DNA of 64,000 nt, taken from Solenopsis invicta (lineage: Eukaryota; Arthropoda; Insecta; Hymenoptera; Formicidae). The stretch covers positions 31,276,997 to 31,340,996 of the forward strand of contig NC_052666.1 in NCBI RefSeq assembly GCF_016802725.1, in the 5' to 3' direction. Positions 35,522 through 48,600 of this stretch are shown piece by piece (the stretch's first letter is position 1; each line of letters begins with the position of its first letter). Position numbers and translations under genes: made by a program. A model generated the notes under the pieces. It searched no databases. It saw only the letters and a list, made by a program, of their open reading frames with translations, and was not told where the DNA came from.

Positions 35522-38500
35522 ATGCAAGACGGCGATCCGGATCATATTGCACTAATATCAGCGATAAAAAATGGAAAGTTCGACAACGCAAGTGAAATTT
35601 TGGAGTACGATCACGAAAATAAATACGTAGGTCCATTAGGTGTCCTTCAAGTGACAGCCCTGCAGATGGCTGCTTGGCAAGGGAACATAGATCTGTTGAA
35701 TCAACTCCACGAGAGAGGCGCCGATATAAACAGCAAAGATAAAATTGGTAGGTGCGCACTTTATTATGCGGTGTACAACGGTAATACTGAGGTAACAGAG
35801 TGGCTTCTTGAACATGGAGGAGACGTCAACGTCAAAATCGGCATCTACCTAAAAGAGAACTTCATACCTGACTATATATACATCGCGAACAGACAATATT
35901 ATAGCATGTCAAAAGGACTAGTTCGTACCTCAAACATAAAGCGTAAATTCCTACTAAATCTATAAGTAACAAAAATAGAAATTACGCTACTTTCTTAAAT
36001 ATTTTGTTTTAGTTGCCAATACTTTACGGCGGGAAAAGAACGCCCTTGCAATTCGCGGTGGAGAAAAATTACGCAGACATTGTGCGCGTTTTAGTGGAAA
36101 GCGGAGCAAATGTGAATGTTGAAGATGAGTACCCGATTATCCCGTTGTTCTTAGCAGGAATATTGGTAAATCTCAACGATCCCAATGAAATGAATGAGTT
36201 CAATGAGATCGTTGGGATTCTGGTCGCCGCGAAGGCGTCCATTAAGGCTTTTCCAGATAGTACAGGTATTATTACAATCAATTATTTGAACGTTACAAAT
36301 TAAATAGAATCATAGTATGTTATCATCGATCCATACCTAACCACAAATCCGTCATTGCCAAAGAAAACTTATACAATTAAATACATCATTTACGTAAGTG
36401 CGCGAATGTCTGTGTATCATTGTAAAATAACATAAATATAATCACGCTCAACTTTGGTAGAGATCACTCGTCTGCACGTTACGGCAATGCTACGCAGTGT
36501 AGCAGTAACGAAGATATTGTTAAATGGTGTATGGCCATTAAAGAACTATGAAAGTATGCTCCTTCATTATGCCGCGGAATTAGGCAATATTGAAACACAT
36601 CTACTTGAAGCAATATCACCCGAGTTTGATAATGATACACCTTATACGGTTAGCTTTTTTATTTGATACAAAATTATATAAGACAGACTTGTATATTACG
36701 TACTTTTATCCGTTTAGAACATTACGGCTCTTCATGTAGCTGCTTTTAATAATCATCGCAAGTGTGCACAAGCTTTGATCCGTCGTGAAGCTAATTTAGT
36801 TGCGAAAACAAAGACCGGAATTACCGTCGTGGATGCTATATTTAGTTGTATTTCGCAACCATTAGACTTTTTAACAGACGTCTTAAATTCTTGCGTAACA
36901 CCAGAATGTGACAAAAGCGTAAGGCTCGCCCCACATTTTCTGTTAGACCCTCTTATGTGCAGATATAGATACTACATTCTTATTATTCAATGTTTTCTTT
37001 GCTGGATTCTAATAAATGGAATCTTTGTTAAAGATCGTGGTCAACTTCCATATATTGATTCCAAGAGTTGAGACGCAAATGGCAGTAGTCACAGCCATTA
37101 TTGCAGCAACTTCGGATATGAAGCAACTGGCAATATTACAGCATCCAGTTGTGGAGACCTTTCTCAGATTGAAGTGGAAAAAAATAAGAATATTTTTTTT
37201 CCTTCTTATATTCATACACACGTCCTTTATTATTTTTCTCTCAAACTATGCTTTAATGTTTGCACAAAATGATGCTGATCACGTGGTGACTCGAAGAATA
37301 GTAGCAACCTGTTCTTGTATTCTTTTGCTTCACAATATAATTCAAATTATATTAGAACCAAAGTAAATACTCACCCAAATAATAAAAGTTTGCATTTTTC
37401 GATTAATTGATGCTTGACATATATTCCTAAACATTTCAGGTATTATCGCAGACAACTAGAAATGTGGTTGTCATTGATATGCGTCATACTATCCTTGATA
37501 ACGTCGATAGCAGAAGAGTTCGTAAAATGTTCAAAGGAAGAAATCGAGTCTCGGCATTGCATGGATTGGATGCTACATTCCATCAGCATCGCAATCTTGC
37601 TGAGTTGGATGCAAATGATGTTGTTAATTAGCCGAGTTCTAATGTGGGGAGATTACGCGCTCATGTTTTACACGGTATTGAGGAATATACTAAAGGTTAG
37701 CCAAAATAATTAACATATTGTTTTTTCTTAGAGCAAATTATACTATGTTTCATACATTTATCAAAAATCTAATTACAAAATATAAAAATTAGCATTTTTT
37801 AACTTTTTACGACAAATCCGATTTTTTCTTAATCTTTAAACACACCGATTCTGTAAAATACGAAAACACATTTTTGGGTCTGGGAGGCTTTTTCAACTTT
37901 GAGAAGTTATGACTTTGATTACAATAAATATTTTAAAAAATTTATTTTTTTAATGAAAGTTTGGAATGTCAGAAGGCACCTCCGGAATCTCCGGTCCCGG
38001 TGTCTTACCACCTCGACCACTGGGGCACAGTGATATTTCTCGCAATATTTGGTATATGAGTGACAACGCATTCTAATTGCGTGATTCTAAAAATTAAAAT
38101 TTTTCATCTTTCTAGCACAAAAACGTTTTTTTTTCTTCTTAAAGTCGTTGCGCTATTTATATATACATAAAAGAAAATTCTTGACGTATAAGAGTAGTTG
38201 TAACGAACATAATGCTTGTCTTTGTGAGCAATCATTAATTTCATAATTTATCGTTTAGACTGATGCTTTTCATGCTTCATATGACGAACTATTTAACCAT
38301 AAATAAGATTATAAATAATTATAAGTAATTAGTAGAGAAATAAATTCGGATCTAAAAAATCACGTCAATAATATTACATAAAAATTTATCTTAGACACTA
38401 CTCTTGTTATTATAATTAACTTTTATATATTAGAACATTTTTATTATTTTTTAGGTTCTCTTAGCATTTGGCTTCTTGATTTTTAGATTCGCATTAAGTT

Positions 38501-39332
38501 TAGCCGTTCTGTTTCGCGGAAACAATCAATTTGTCAATTTCTGGAGTTTTATAAAGATAACTGTGGTAATGATGGGTGAGTATGACTACGACAAGCTGTT
38601 TGAAATTGAAGACGATAAGAGAAATTTTCTACCAGTCACAAGTGGAATCGTGTTCATGGTCTTCGTCATGCTGGCCAGCATCGTTCTGATTAATCTTATG
38701 ATCGGTCTGGTGGTCAACGACATTCAAGGTCTTGAAAAAGAGATACTATATACAAATACTTAGAAATAGTCCCGCAAAATCTCACTATTCATTATGTTTC
38801 AAAATTGTTCCATTAGGGTCACATACGTCGATTAATAAAACAAGCGAAATTTGTCGCACATCTAGAAAAAGTGATGTCACACCGAATCTTTCACAGGCCT
38901 CGGCTACATCATCTCTTAAGAAAGCTATTTCGCTCGAGACGCAAAATTACTACAACAATTATGTTGTCCTCTCATGAAAAATATTTTCGTTATATGAATC
39001 CTTTTATGAACCCTCCAAAGATTCCAACGCATCTAAAAGCTTTATTTCCAGGAAATCTTTCAAGAACGATAAGTATGAATTATATACGATTTTACAATTT
39101 GAAGTACATTTTTCTATTCGTCGATAATTGAAATCACGTCTAACGTAAATTTGTATTGTTATGTTTTACAATTAGCTTAGCAGACAAAATCAAAGAAATT
39201 GACATACAAAACTGACTTTGATACTATCCAAATTAGAGGAACAAATTCAAGAATTAAAAACACATTGTCATCATAATTTAAGATTGGAAGATCGTAGAAA
39301 CGACGCGGATTCTTTCAAAAAAAAACCTGTTT
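35522..39332 (+). CDS. Q1: TRPA-type channel, C-terminal end damaged
   Basis: Exons: 35522-35920, 36013-36265, 36461-36648, 36718-36918, 37034-37362, 37440-37695, 38455-38742. E1-E7 are in phase and encode the ankyrin part, S1-S6 and a canonical pore VVMMGEYDYDKLF. After E7 the donor is GAG|ATACTA instead of GAG|GTATGA. Reading through gives ILYTNT and a stop at 38763, about 644 aa. E8 (38817 on) is recognisable but has a 10-bp net loss near 39040 that shifts the frame. E9 (39177-39332) has a 1-bp loss. Three outcomes are possible: a truncated channel without the E8-E9 tail, a pseudogene, or splicing from E6 to the intact R exons 7-9 downstream. Confidence 0.7.
37971..38030 (-). repeat. tRNA-like/SINE-like fragment in intron 6 of Q1
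   Basis: The minus strand has a GC-rich stretch with GTGCCCCAGTGGTCGAGGTG, resembling a tRNA A-box, and GGAGATTCCGG in the place of a B-box. It is absent from intron 6 of G1, so it was inserted. It is too short and diverged for a functional tRNA. The same piece is at 56951-57010. Confidence 0.3.
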
Positions 39333-39470
39333 AAAAAAAGTCTTAAAAATATTTAGTATATTGCAATCATTTTTCGGTGTACTGAACTATTAATCTTTTA
39401 GCAACATTTATACTCATAAAGTACTATAGAAAATTTCGTTATCGGAACTGTATATTTAAAAAAAAAAAGA

Positions 39471-39513
39471 TGTGTGTGTGTGTGTGTGTGTATGCGCGCG
39501 CGCGTGTGCGTGT
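39471..39513. repeat. GT/GC microsatellite at the unit A/B junction
   Basis: To the left is the 3' flank of Q (the same phrase as downstream of G1, near 7060-7110). To the right is intron 6 of an R gene (TATGTATATAAATACG). The joint between two unrelated places lies within the tract. Confidence 0.85.
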
Positions 39514-39829
39514 TTATGTATATAAATACGTAAAAGACAATGCACGACAGTAATTGTAACTCAAACATAATGATTATCTTTGTACGTAATTATTGATTTC
39601 AAGATTTATCGTCTAGACTTATCATTTTCATGCTTCGAATGACGAATTCTTAAACCATAAATAAGATTATAAATAATTATATATAATTATAAATAATTAT
39701 TAACAAAATAAATCCGGTCTTAAAAAATCGTGTCAATGATATCACATCAGAAATTACATCATATATCACTTTTGTTATTATAAGTAATTATCATGTTATA
39801 CATTTAGAGCTTTTTAATATCTTTTTTAG

Positions 39830-40478
39830 GTTCTCTTAGCATTTGGTACCTTAATTATTGGATTCGCAGTAAGTTTTGCCGTTTTGTTTCCCGGAAACGA
39901 TGATTTTAAGAATTTCTGGAGTCTTTTAAAGACAACTGTGGTAATGATGATGGATAAGTATGAATATGACAACCTGCTTAACACTATCACCAGTGAGAAC
40001 GGTGAGAGTACTTTTCTAATGGCCCCAAGCAGATTTCTGTTTATCATCTTCATCATGATCGCCAGTACTGTTCTGATTAATCTCGTAATCGGTCTGGTGA
40101 CCAGCGAAATTCAAAGATTTGAAAAAAAGGTATGCTGTACGAATATTTAAAAATAGACCAGCCCCCCCCCCCAAATCTTACTATTCAATACCGTCTCATT
40201 ATCTCAATATTATCACATTAGGGCTACATAGGCCGATTATTGAATCATGTGGAATTTTTTGCACAACAAGAAATATTGATGTCACACAAAATCTTTCCTA
40301 AAAAATGGCTGCCTTCTCGCTTAGAAGAACAACTGCTCTGGAGTTGCGATGTTACTCCAAATATTACAGTGTCTCGTAACGAATACGATAACTTTTTTGA
40401 TATTTTGAAGTCCAACATTCCAGTTCATCTAAAAGATGCTTTATCTCGGTTAGCCAAGAAATCTTTCAAGGACGATAA
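39830..40478 (+). pseudogene. R1: orphan TRPA exons 7-8 (E9 follows)
   Basis: E7 39830-40129 and E8 40222-40478 are open, in phase and have good splice signals (TTTTTTAG acceptor, AAG|GTATGC donor, CATTAG acceptor). E9 is present near 40580, with the acceptor shifted to TTTAATTTAG. They encode S5-S6 with pore MMMDKYEYDNLL and the start of the C-terminal tail. E1-E6 are missing because the duplicated unit begins in intron 6. Alone they are a truncated gene. In phase with Q1 exon 6, they could serve as its alternative pore and tail exons. Confidence 0.75.
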
Positions 40479-40849
40479 GTATGAATTGTATAAGATTATT
40501 AAATTTAAAGTACATTTTTCCATGCTTCGGAAATTGAAATTATGTCTAATGTAAATCCGTATAATTATGTTTTAATTTAGCAGACAGAAACAGAATTGGC
40601 GAGCCTTAACCCAAGTAGTACGAACTTAAAAAAATTAAGAATGTCTTAAAATTGCGTGATCTAATATTCAATCTAAGTGATTATCCTTTCTGAAAAAATC
40701 CGTGTTAAATCGATAGTCGCAGTCTCTCGAAGTTTATTGTTGCCACTTTTCCAAAATGCTCATTGGTTCTCGCGTTGGGCTTACTTTGTGAGCTGCTGTC
40801 ATCGTGGAGATTGCGTTTTGACAGTTGTAGTTTTAACTACGTTATAGCT

Positions 40850-40947
40850 GCGCGCGCGTGTATGTGTGTGTGTGTGTGTGCGTGTGTGTGTGTGCGTGTG
40901 TGTGTGTGTGTGTGCGTGTGTGTGCGCGCGTGCGTGTGTGCGTGTGT
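40850..40947. repeat. GC/GT microsatellite
   Basis: It is longer than the tract at 18391-18454, which fits slippage after duplication. Confidence 0.85.
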
Positions 40948-41241
40948 AATACTAAATTATAAATGTGTATATACTAAATTAAAAATGGGAAAAAATGTCC
41001 ATGTAATCATGTAGATTTATTATAAAAAATATATATTTAGTTAAAAGTATAAATATTTTAATAAATTGGAAAATAGATATGGTAATTGGTGCATACAAAT
41101 AAAAAAAAATTTTTTAATATTATAAAAAGTGTATAAATTTTTTCACATTTTTTATATTATATAAATTTGTACTCATTTCTTTTATACTTTACCTGTTTAT
41201 ATCATTACTATTATTTTTATTTTATCTCCCTTTTTTAAATT

Positions 41242-41915
41242 TTAGTCATCATAATCTTCTGTATCGAAGTTTGATACGTTAACTTCCAATTTGTATCTTC
41301 CGTCAGTTATTGAACCGCAACCTATCTTTTTATTTAATTTATTATTATATAATGTTACAAAATTTGTTTTGATATAACCTTCTATCACTATAATAATTAT
41401 TTATTGTTAAAGAAGAATTTATTTTATATTAAAATGTTAATGTGTTGCAAAAATGTGATGTATTGTATAATTAATTTTTGTTAGTATTGTCGACTTTCTT
41501 TATTTATATAATAAATTGATAAACCTGAGAAACTTACTGACTCTTGTTGTTGTATTCAAAATTTCCGAAAAATTAACGTCTTCCGGTTCTGGCAGATTTA
41601 ATGTGTTTTCAAATTTATATTTTCCTAAACATGAAATTCGGGTACTTAATGAGATTTGTAATTCATAATTAACATTTCCATTATTAAATTGAGTTGCTTT
41701 TGGTGGACGAGAATGTGCACCGTCTAAATAAATAATCTGTTAAAAAATGATCAAAATAATTTATTAATTATGCGACATTTATAATATACGTATGTCGTAC
41801 ATGTATGTATACATACATGTATATATAAAGAGAATAAAGTGCATGATGAAAACACCTACATAATTTGATTTTATGTGAGATTCCATCTGGTCAATTTCGT
41901 CATTCCAAGATATAA
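41242..41915 (-). CDS. Unknown gene, last three exons (copy 2)
   Basis: The minus-strand exons 41860-41915, 41538-41736 and 41242-41387 have the same lengths, phases and splice borders as copy 1. The frame is still open. One visible change is at the RM of RMESHIK, which becomes QM. The product and origin are unknown, as for the first copy. Confidence 0.5.
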
Positions 41916-42627
41916 CTTAGACACGGAAGTGTTGCAATCTTTTAGCTCCTAACTGTACATACTTGTATGTAGTTTTATTAGGCCAGTATTACATTTGTCT
42001 TACAAATCTTTCTAATGTATTGAATGGTTACAAAAAGAGGAAAGTCTCAAATTTATAAAAATCTATTATTCTGCAATCAAGCAAAAACTTAGAAAATCTG
42101 TTCTATATAAATGTAACAAAACTATAAAGGATAAATAAAACATAATTAATTTCAAATGTATTTTATTATAATTGTTAATATTTTAAACATATGATTGATT
42201 CTGAAAAAAGAAAGGATAACAATTGTTATTTTAATCCTGTGAGTTAAAATGGATTATGTAACCTATAAAAACTTCTTTTGAATTGAAAGAATAAGAACCA
42301 CTTTATTTCAATCCAGATATTTTAATTAAAAATTTAAAATGTTCGTATTATTTTCATTAATTTAATCAAACATTTTTTCAAATTTACAAATATATTTTAA
42401 ATATATTATTTTAATATATTAAAATATATTTTAAATATATTTTAATATATTTAAATGTGCTAAATTAATATGTTTCAAATACGCTCTGATTTTAAATAAT
42501 AAGAAATATGTAGAAAATATTTTCAATTAATTTACAAGTATATATGTGAAAAAGTACATTTGGATTTAAAGTAAAATTTTTATTGAGTAAAAAGTCTTAT
42601 CATATAACCAATTAAAATTAAAATTTT

Positions 42628-42729
42628 ATCTAATACTTCCATAAGTATGCGATGGGTTTCTGCAGCAGTTTTTTTAAGCTTGAAACAAAACTTGATGCAG
42701 GTTCTTTGCTCAGAAATTCCCTTCCTTAC
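42628..42729 (-). pseudogene. Mariner-like transposase fragment (copy 2)
   Basis: Same stretch as in copy 1, with the EQRTCIKFCF motif on the minus strand and no catalytic domain. Confidence 0.5.
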
Positions 42730-43139
42730 AGGGAAAACCATGTCAAAAAAACACGCCTTATATTCTACCTCGAAGGTGGTGTGGAAACAAATGTATTGCT
42801 ATTAGTGTTCTGCGGACACTTTGTTGGCCGTATAACGTGAAAATGGTTGTTTGTACATGAAAAATGTATAGAGCATTTGTTGTAGAGAACAGTTCAATCT
42901 ACAATTTTTATAATAACCATAATTGACGTACGACTAATAGAAAGCGATATATTCACAAAACATCAATTTTTGTGACCTTTGACCACGAATAACTTTTTGA
43001 AGCTAACACGATATCGATGGGGACTTTTTGCACCTTGTTTATAATGTCTAAATAAAGGTGTGTGCAAAAATTTAGCTAGGTGGCATTTTTTCCGAAGTAA
43101 AATCCTAAAATTCCTGGGCTAATAACCTGATGCTGAAGT

Positions 43140-43899
43140 TCATCTATATACGCTGGTAAGCTCTGCGCATTGTATACATAATTATTTCTTCTTTCTTCTG
43201 TAGTTGCTATTTTGTATCCTCCCAACCTGCTTTCCTTTTCTCTTTTTGTAACGCCCTTTTAAAAGTAGGACATTCTTGACTGATGGCTTTATGGTCGTCA
43301 TTTAGATTGTATGTTCTATTTTTGAACATACAATTCACACATTTACTCTCCGTCGCTGTGCAAACACGCGAGCTATGATTCCCTGCGCATTTGCAGCATG
43401 TTTCTTCTCTCGTACAATTTTTAGCAATGTGGAAGTACCCCCAGCATTTAAACATCTTTAGACACTGATGTGATTAAATACAGGACATTTCTTCCATTCT
43501 ATATTTAGTTTTGATTTCTTCAATATCAGCTCGTGCGTCTCTTCATCTACTTCCATTATTATTGATCCTTCGTCATTTCCTCTTCTTTGATTGTTACTCT
43601 TTTCTTTAATCATTCTCTTCCTTTCTTTAACCATTCACAATTCGCATATTTACTGTATCTATTTTATTCTGCTTCTTAATTGTATTTATAAGTTCATTAT
43701 CATCTAAGTTCATCTCTTCTAAATTTATGTTAACAATTTTTACTTTTGGTTTCGATTGAGACGACTCGAGCACTTTATAATGCTCTCCCAGCTTAGCTTG
43801 TACTGTCTCTTTCAATTTTTTCACCTTTTCTCCAGTTTCACAACCCATAATTACTACTCCTTTGCTACCTTTCTTTAATTTCGTTACTCCCATTGCCAT
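43140..43899 (-). pseudogene. Non-LTR gag remnant, copy 2
   Basis: 43627-43899 on the minus strand encodes the lysine-rich N-terminal part. 43207-43455 is an open 82-residue zinc-knuckle stretch (CWGYFHIAKNC, CCKCAGNHSSRVC, CVNCMF). Stops separate the two parts. It is the best preserved zinc-knuckle frame of the three copies. Confidence 0.6.
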
Positions 43900-43939
43900 A
43901 TTTTTTATATCTACCTTCTCTTTTATTACTTTCTCTTTT

Positions 43940-43941
<2 letters not shown>

Positions 43942-43987
<46 letters not shown>
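43942..43987. repeat. GA microsatellite
   Basis: A (GA)n tract without the AA interruptions found in copies 1 and 3. Confidence 0.85.
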
Positions 43988-43990
<3 letters not shown>

Positions 43991-45636
43991 CTGGATGCAC
44001 AGCATACATATATTTAAATCTTTCCGCATTCTTTGAGTGGGCGACATTGAATTGATTGTATCCTTGAGACAGTATCCTTGAGATAAATTTTTTAAGAAAA
44101 CTGATTCCTGTCGATGACACAATCTAAACATGAGAGCGGCAGCTATGCGGCAATAACAAATATATCAAGGCAGTATCCTTCAGACAAAATGCAGTTTTTT
44201 AAGAAAACAAAAAATTTCCCGGTGTTTACCGCCGAATTTTTTTTATGGTAATGGATTAAGAACATTCTTTCCACTACTATGCCCTTTAATTATTCAGAAG
44301 CAGAAGCACATACAGACACACACACACACACACACACCTTTAGTTATACTTAATTATAACTGTATTACATAAATCAATAATAATAAAAAAATAAAAAAAA
44401 TTGTTTTTATTAATTTATGTAAAATTTTTTTGAACTTGATTAATTTTTTAATTTTTTTATATTTATTTAAATATAATATACATTCACTATTAAAAGCTTT
44501 ATAGCGCTCGTGTAGCGGGCGCTTGTTTTGTTCTAGTGTATATTAAAAAATGTATGAAATCTTTACGTCGTACCAATTGCAAAGAGAATATATTGCTCTT
44601 TAGAATAAATGTCAAAACTTAAAATAAATAAAATCTAAGTGTAGTATCTACAAATGTATTACTATTCGAAGGTCTTTCTTTTCTTATTCCAATCTTTAAT
44701 TTTTTTAAACAAAACAAGTGGTATTATTAAAATAATGAACACGGCATTACCAGTCGAAAGTAGTTATTAATGCCCAATAATTTATTAAGTAAATTTTATA
44801 AACATTTCCAAAATTCCTCCGAAGTCATGCGCGCCGCATGATTGCCGGATTTAAGACACAGCTCTAAAAAAGAGTCCAAATGTAATATCGCAAAATTGAA
44901 ATTCTAATAAATTTTATCATTTATTTGATACTTGTACACATCTCTATTATTTTCCGTAATCCCAAAAAAACTGTAAAGAAATTATTGCGAAAAATCTTAC
45001 CTGAGTTAGGGTAATAAAAATGCTTTATTTTCAATAAAATTTTCTCATTTTGTACTGTTTCCTATTTAATTCTTTGAAATTACATCTTATATTCCATTAA
45101 TTCTTTTTTACATTAAATACATTTATTTAGGATAAAACAGAAAAATTTTTCAATGAAAATACAAAGATAGAACCACATGGGTTTTGTAAAAAAAAATAAG
45201 GATTTAAAACGCGCGCGCACGTATGCACACATACACTTGGCGTCTTTTGTAAAAAGCAACTTTGTAATAGAATATGAAAGATTTTCTATTCGGTAATAGG
45301 TGAGTAAAAAATATTGAAAACACAAAAATCACTATAATTATACATTAATTATTATATTTACGAGCTATAAAACTTTATTTTAATACCATGTTAATTTATT
45401 GTGTGTATAAATTTTGTCATACACACAAAGCGTCTGACGTAAATATGACATAAACCAGGTATTAAAATAAAATCGTAACAAAATAAAAAACATTAACATA
45501 TCCTTTGCTTGCCTTATCCGGCTGATAAATATTTAGATGTTCAGGTTAATCACGCACAATATGCGTCAGTTTCTCACGAGCACTAGAGAATCTAGTGGTT
45601 TTTATCGTTGACGTTAAAAAAAAGGAAAAAATTGCA

Positions 45637-48600
45637 ATGCAAAAATGTAATCCTGAACATATTGTACTCATATCAGCATTCAAAAACGGAGAGTTTGACA
45701 ATGCAAGTGAAATTTTGGCGCGCGATCACGAAAATAAATACGTAGGTCCATTAGGTGTCCTTCAAATCACAGCCCTGCAGATGGCTGCGTGGCAAGGAAA
45801 CGTAGATCTGTTGAACCAACTTCACGGAAGAGGCGCCGATATAAACAGCATAGATAAAATTGGTAGGTGCGCACTTTATTACGCGGCGTACAGCGGTAAT
45901 ACTGAGGTGATAAAATGGCTTCTTGAACATGGAGGAGATGTCGACATCAAAATCGGTATCTACTCGTCTGAGACCAACATCCCTAATGATGTAGACACCG
46001 CGAACATACAATATAGCCCGTTAAAAAGACCGGTTCGTATTTCGATCGTAAATTTCTACTAAATCGAAGTAAAAAAAATAGAAATCACGCTCCTTTTTTA
46101 AATGCTTTGTTACAGTTGCCAATACCCGACTGCAAGGGAAGAACACCCTTGCATTATGCAGTGGAAAATAATCACGCAGACGTTGTGCGCATTTTAGTAG
46201 AAAGAGGAGCAGATGTGAATGTTGAAGACGAGGACCGGATTACCCCGTTGCTCTTAGCAGGAAGCGCGATGAATCGCACCAATCGCACTGAGATGATTAA
46301 CAAGTTCGTCAAGATCGTTAAAATTTTAGTCGACGCAGAGGCGTCTGTTAACGCTATTCATCCGGAAACGGGTATTAGTCAATCAATTGAACGTTACGCA
46401 ATAGATAGAATCACCCTATGCCATCATCGAGTCCATACCTGATCATATAGCCATCATTGTAAAAGGAAATTATTAGATATATCATTTACGAATATGTGTG
46501 TACGAATTATTTGTAAAATTATATAAATGTTATCACGCGTTCAACTTTGCTAGGTAACACTGCTCTGCACCGTGCGGTAAAGTTAGACAGTGCAGAAGCA
46601 ACGATATTGTTAAAAGATGCACGGCCGGATAAATGCAACAACTCCGGAGCTACGCCTGTTCATATTGCCGCGAATAGAGGAAATATTGAAACACTAAGGA
46701 TTCTACTTGAAGCAATATCATCCGATGTTGATAAACCTGATAAGGTTAGCTATATTAGATCCTGTTTCTCGTTGGCAAACGAATATAAAAATGATAGAAA
46801 CACGGAATGGATCCGCGTGTTGAAGATCGTGCTGAGCTCGCAAAATCTAATTCTTATTTATTCTAGCAGATTACCTTAATGTATCTTACGATAACTAAAA
46901 TTGAATGAATAACAACTTTCTTAATAATCTCTAATAAGAATTACAGTTTCAAACAATGAAGATACAAAGATAATATTATTTGAGTTTTGTAAAAGAAAAT
47001 AAAGATTTATCTATGTATACGTAAAATTAGATTTTTGTAATTTATAAAATAACAATTAACAAAAATTAGGTGTGCTATTTTTTTGTCGCAGACTATAAGT
47101 CAAAATAAAAAAAAAATAGAAATTACGCTCCTTTTGTAAATGCTTTGTTACAGTTAACAATACCCGACTGCTGGGGAAGAACACCCTTGCATTATGCAGT
47201 GGAAAATAATCACGCAGACGTTGTGCGCGTTTTAGTGGAAAGCAGAGCGGATGTGAATTTTAAAGACAATCATCAGATCACCCCGTTGCTCTTAGCAGGA
47301 AGCGCGGTGCATCGCACCAGTCGCACTGAGACGATTAACAAGTTCGTCAAAATCGTTAAAATTCTAGTCGACGCAAAGGCGTCCGTCAACGATTCTGATC
47401 CGATTACAGGTATTAATCAATTAATTGAACGTTACGCAATAAATATAGAATCACGCTATGTCATCATTGAGATTCATATCTGATCTAAAATCCAACACTG
47501 CCAAAGAAAATACTTATTGTTATACATATCATTTGCGCGCGCGCGCGCGCGTGTGTGTGTGTGTGTCATTTGTAAAATAAAACAAATATAATCATGCTCA
47601 ACTTTGCTAGGTAACACTGCTCTGCACCATGCGGTAATGCTAGGCAGTGCAGAAGCAACTAAGATATTGTTAAAAGATACACGGTTGGATAACTACGACA
47701 ATTGCGGGAATACGCCTCTTCATATCGCCGCGAATACAAAGAATATTGAAATACTTAACATTCTACTTGAAGAAATGTCACACGAGTACATTGATATACG
47801 CAATCAGGTTAGTCATATTAGATGCTGTAGTTTATTACAGATAATTATTCATTTGAGATAAAATTATATAAATCAAAATTTTATATTATCTTTATCCGTT
47901 TAGGACAATCATACCGCTCTTCATAGAGCAATTTATCACGGTCATCACGAGTGCATAAAAGCTTTGATCAGAGGTGGAGCTAATTTAGCTGCCGAAATAG
48001 TCACGGGATTTACCGGCGTGAATGATATATTTAGTCATTTTGCGGAACCAATCGACTTTTTAACAGACGTCTTGAATTCTTGCGTACAAAGTCTTGCAAC
48101 CGATAATTCTCCTTCAAAGAAAATCGAGAGTGTAAGAATTGCTCTACGTTTTCCCTCTTACGTACTGATATAGATATTACTTTCTTATTTTACTATGTTC
48201 TCTTTACTGAATTATAATGAATGGAACCTTTATTAAAGATCATTGTCGACTTCGGTATATTGGCTCCAAGAGAAGAGACGCAAATGGCAGTAGTCGCAGC
48301 CATTATTGACGCAGTTTTGTATAAAGAACAACTGGCAATATTACAGCATCCTGTTGTGGAGACCTTTGTCAGATTAAAGTGGGAGAAAACAAGAATATTT
48401 TTGTTTCTTTTTATACTCATATTCTTGTCCTTTGTTATTTTTCTCTCAAACAACGTCTTAATATTTGCACATAATGATGCTGATTACGTAGTGACTCGAA
48501 GAATCGTAGCAATCTATTCTTGCATTCTTTTGCTTCAAAATATATTTCAAGTTATACCAGAATCAAAGTAAATATGCATCCAAATAATAAAAGTTTGCAT

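Larger units (their letters stand above)
17067..39513. repeat. Tandem segmental duplication, unit A (22.4 kb)
   Basis: Order: R exons 7-9, Helitron, P, 3-kb insertion, Q, ending in a GT tract. The next two units repeat the same order at an estimated 97-99% identity by eye. Unit A alone contains LTR 3 (2,377 bp plus 4-bp target repeat) and an extra 1,058-bp stretch with a second E1. Subtracting both gives about 19.0 kb, the length of unit B. Confidence 0.85.
40684..44536. mobile_element. Helitron-like element, copy 2 (3.85 kb)
   Basis: It has the same ends as copy 1 (A|TCCTTTCTG, CTAG|T) and the same hairpin with one further change (GCTCGTGTAGCGGGC). It arrived by segmental duplication, not by a new insertion, since the flanks are also duplicated. 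It is co-linear with copy 1. Confidence 0.75.
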
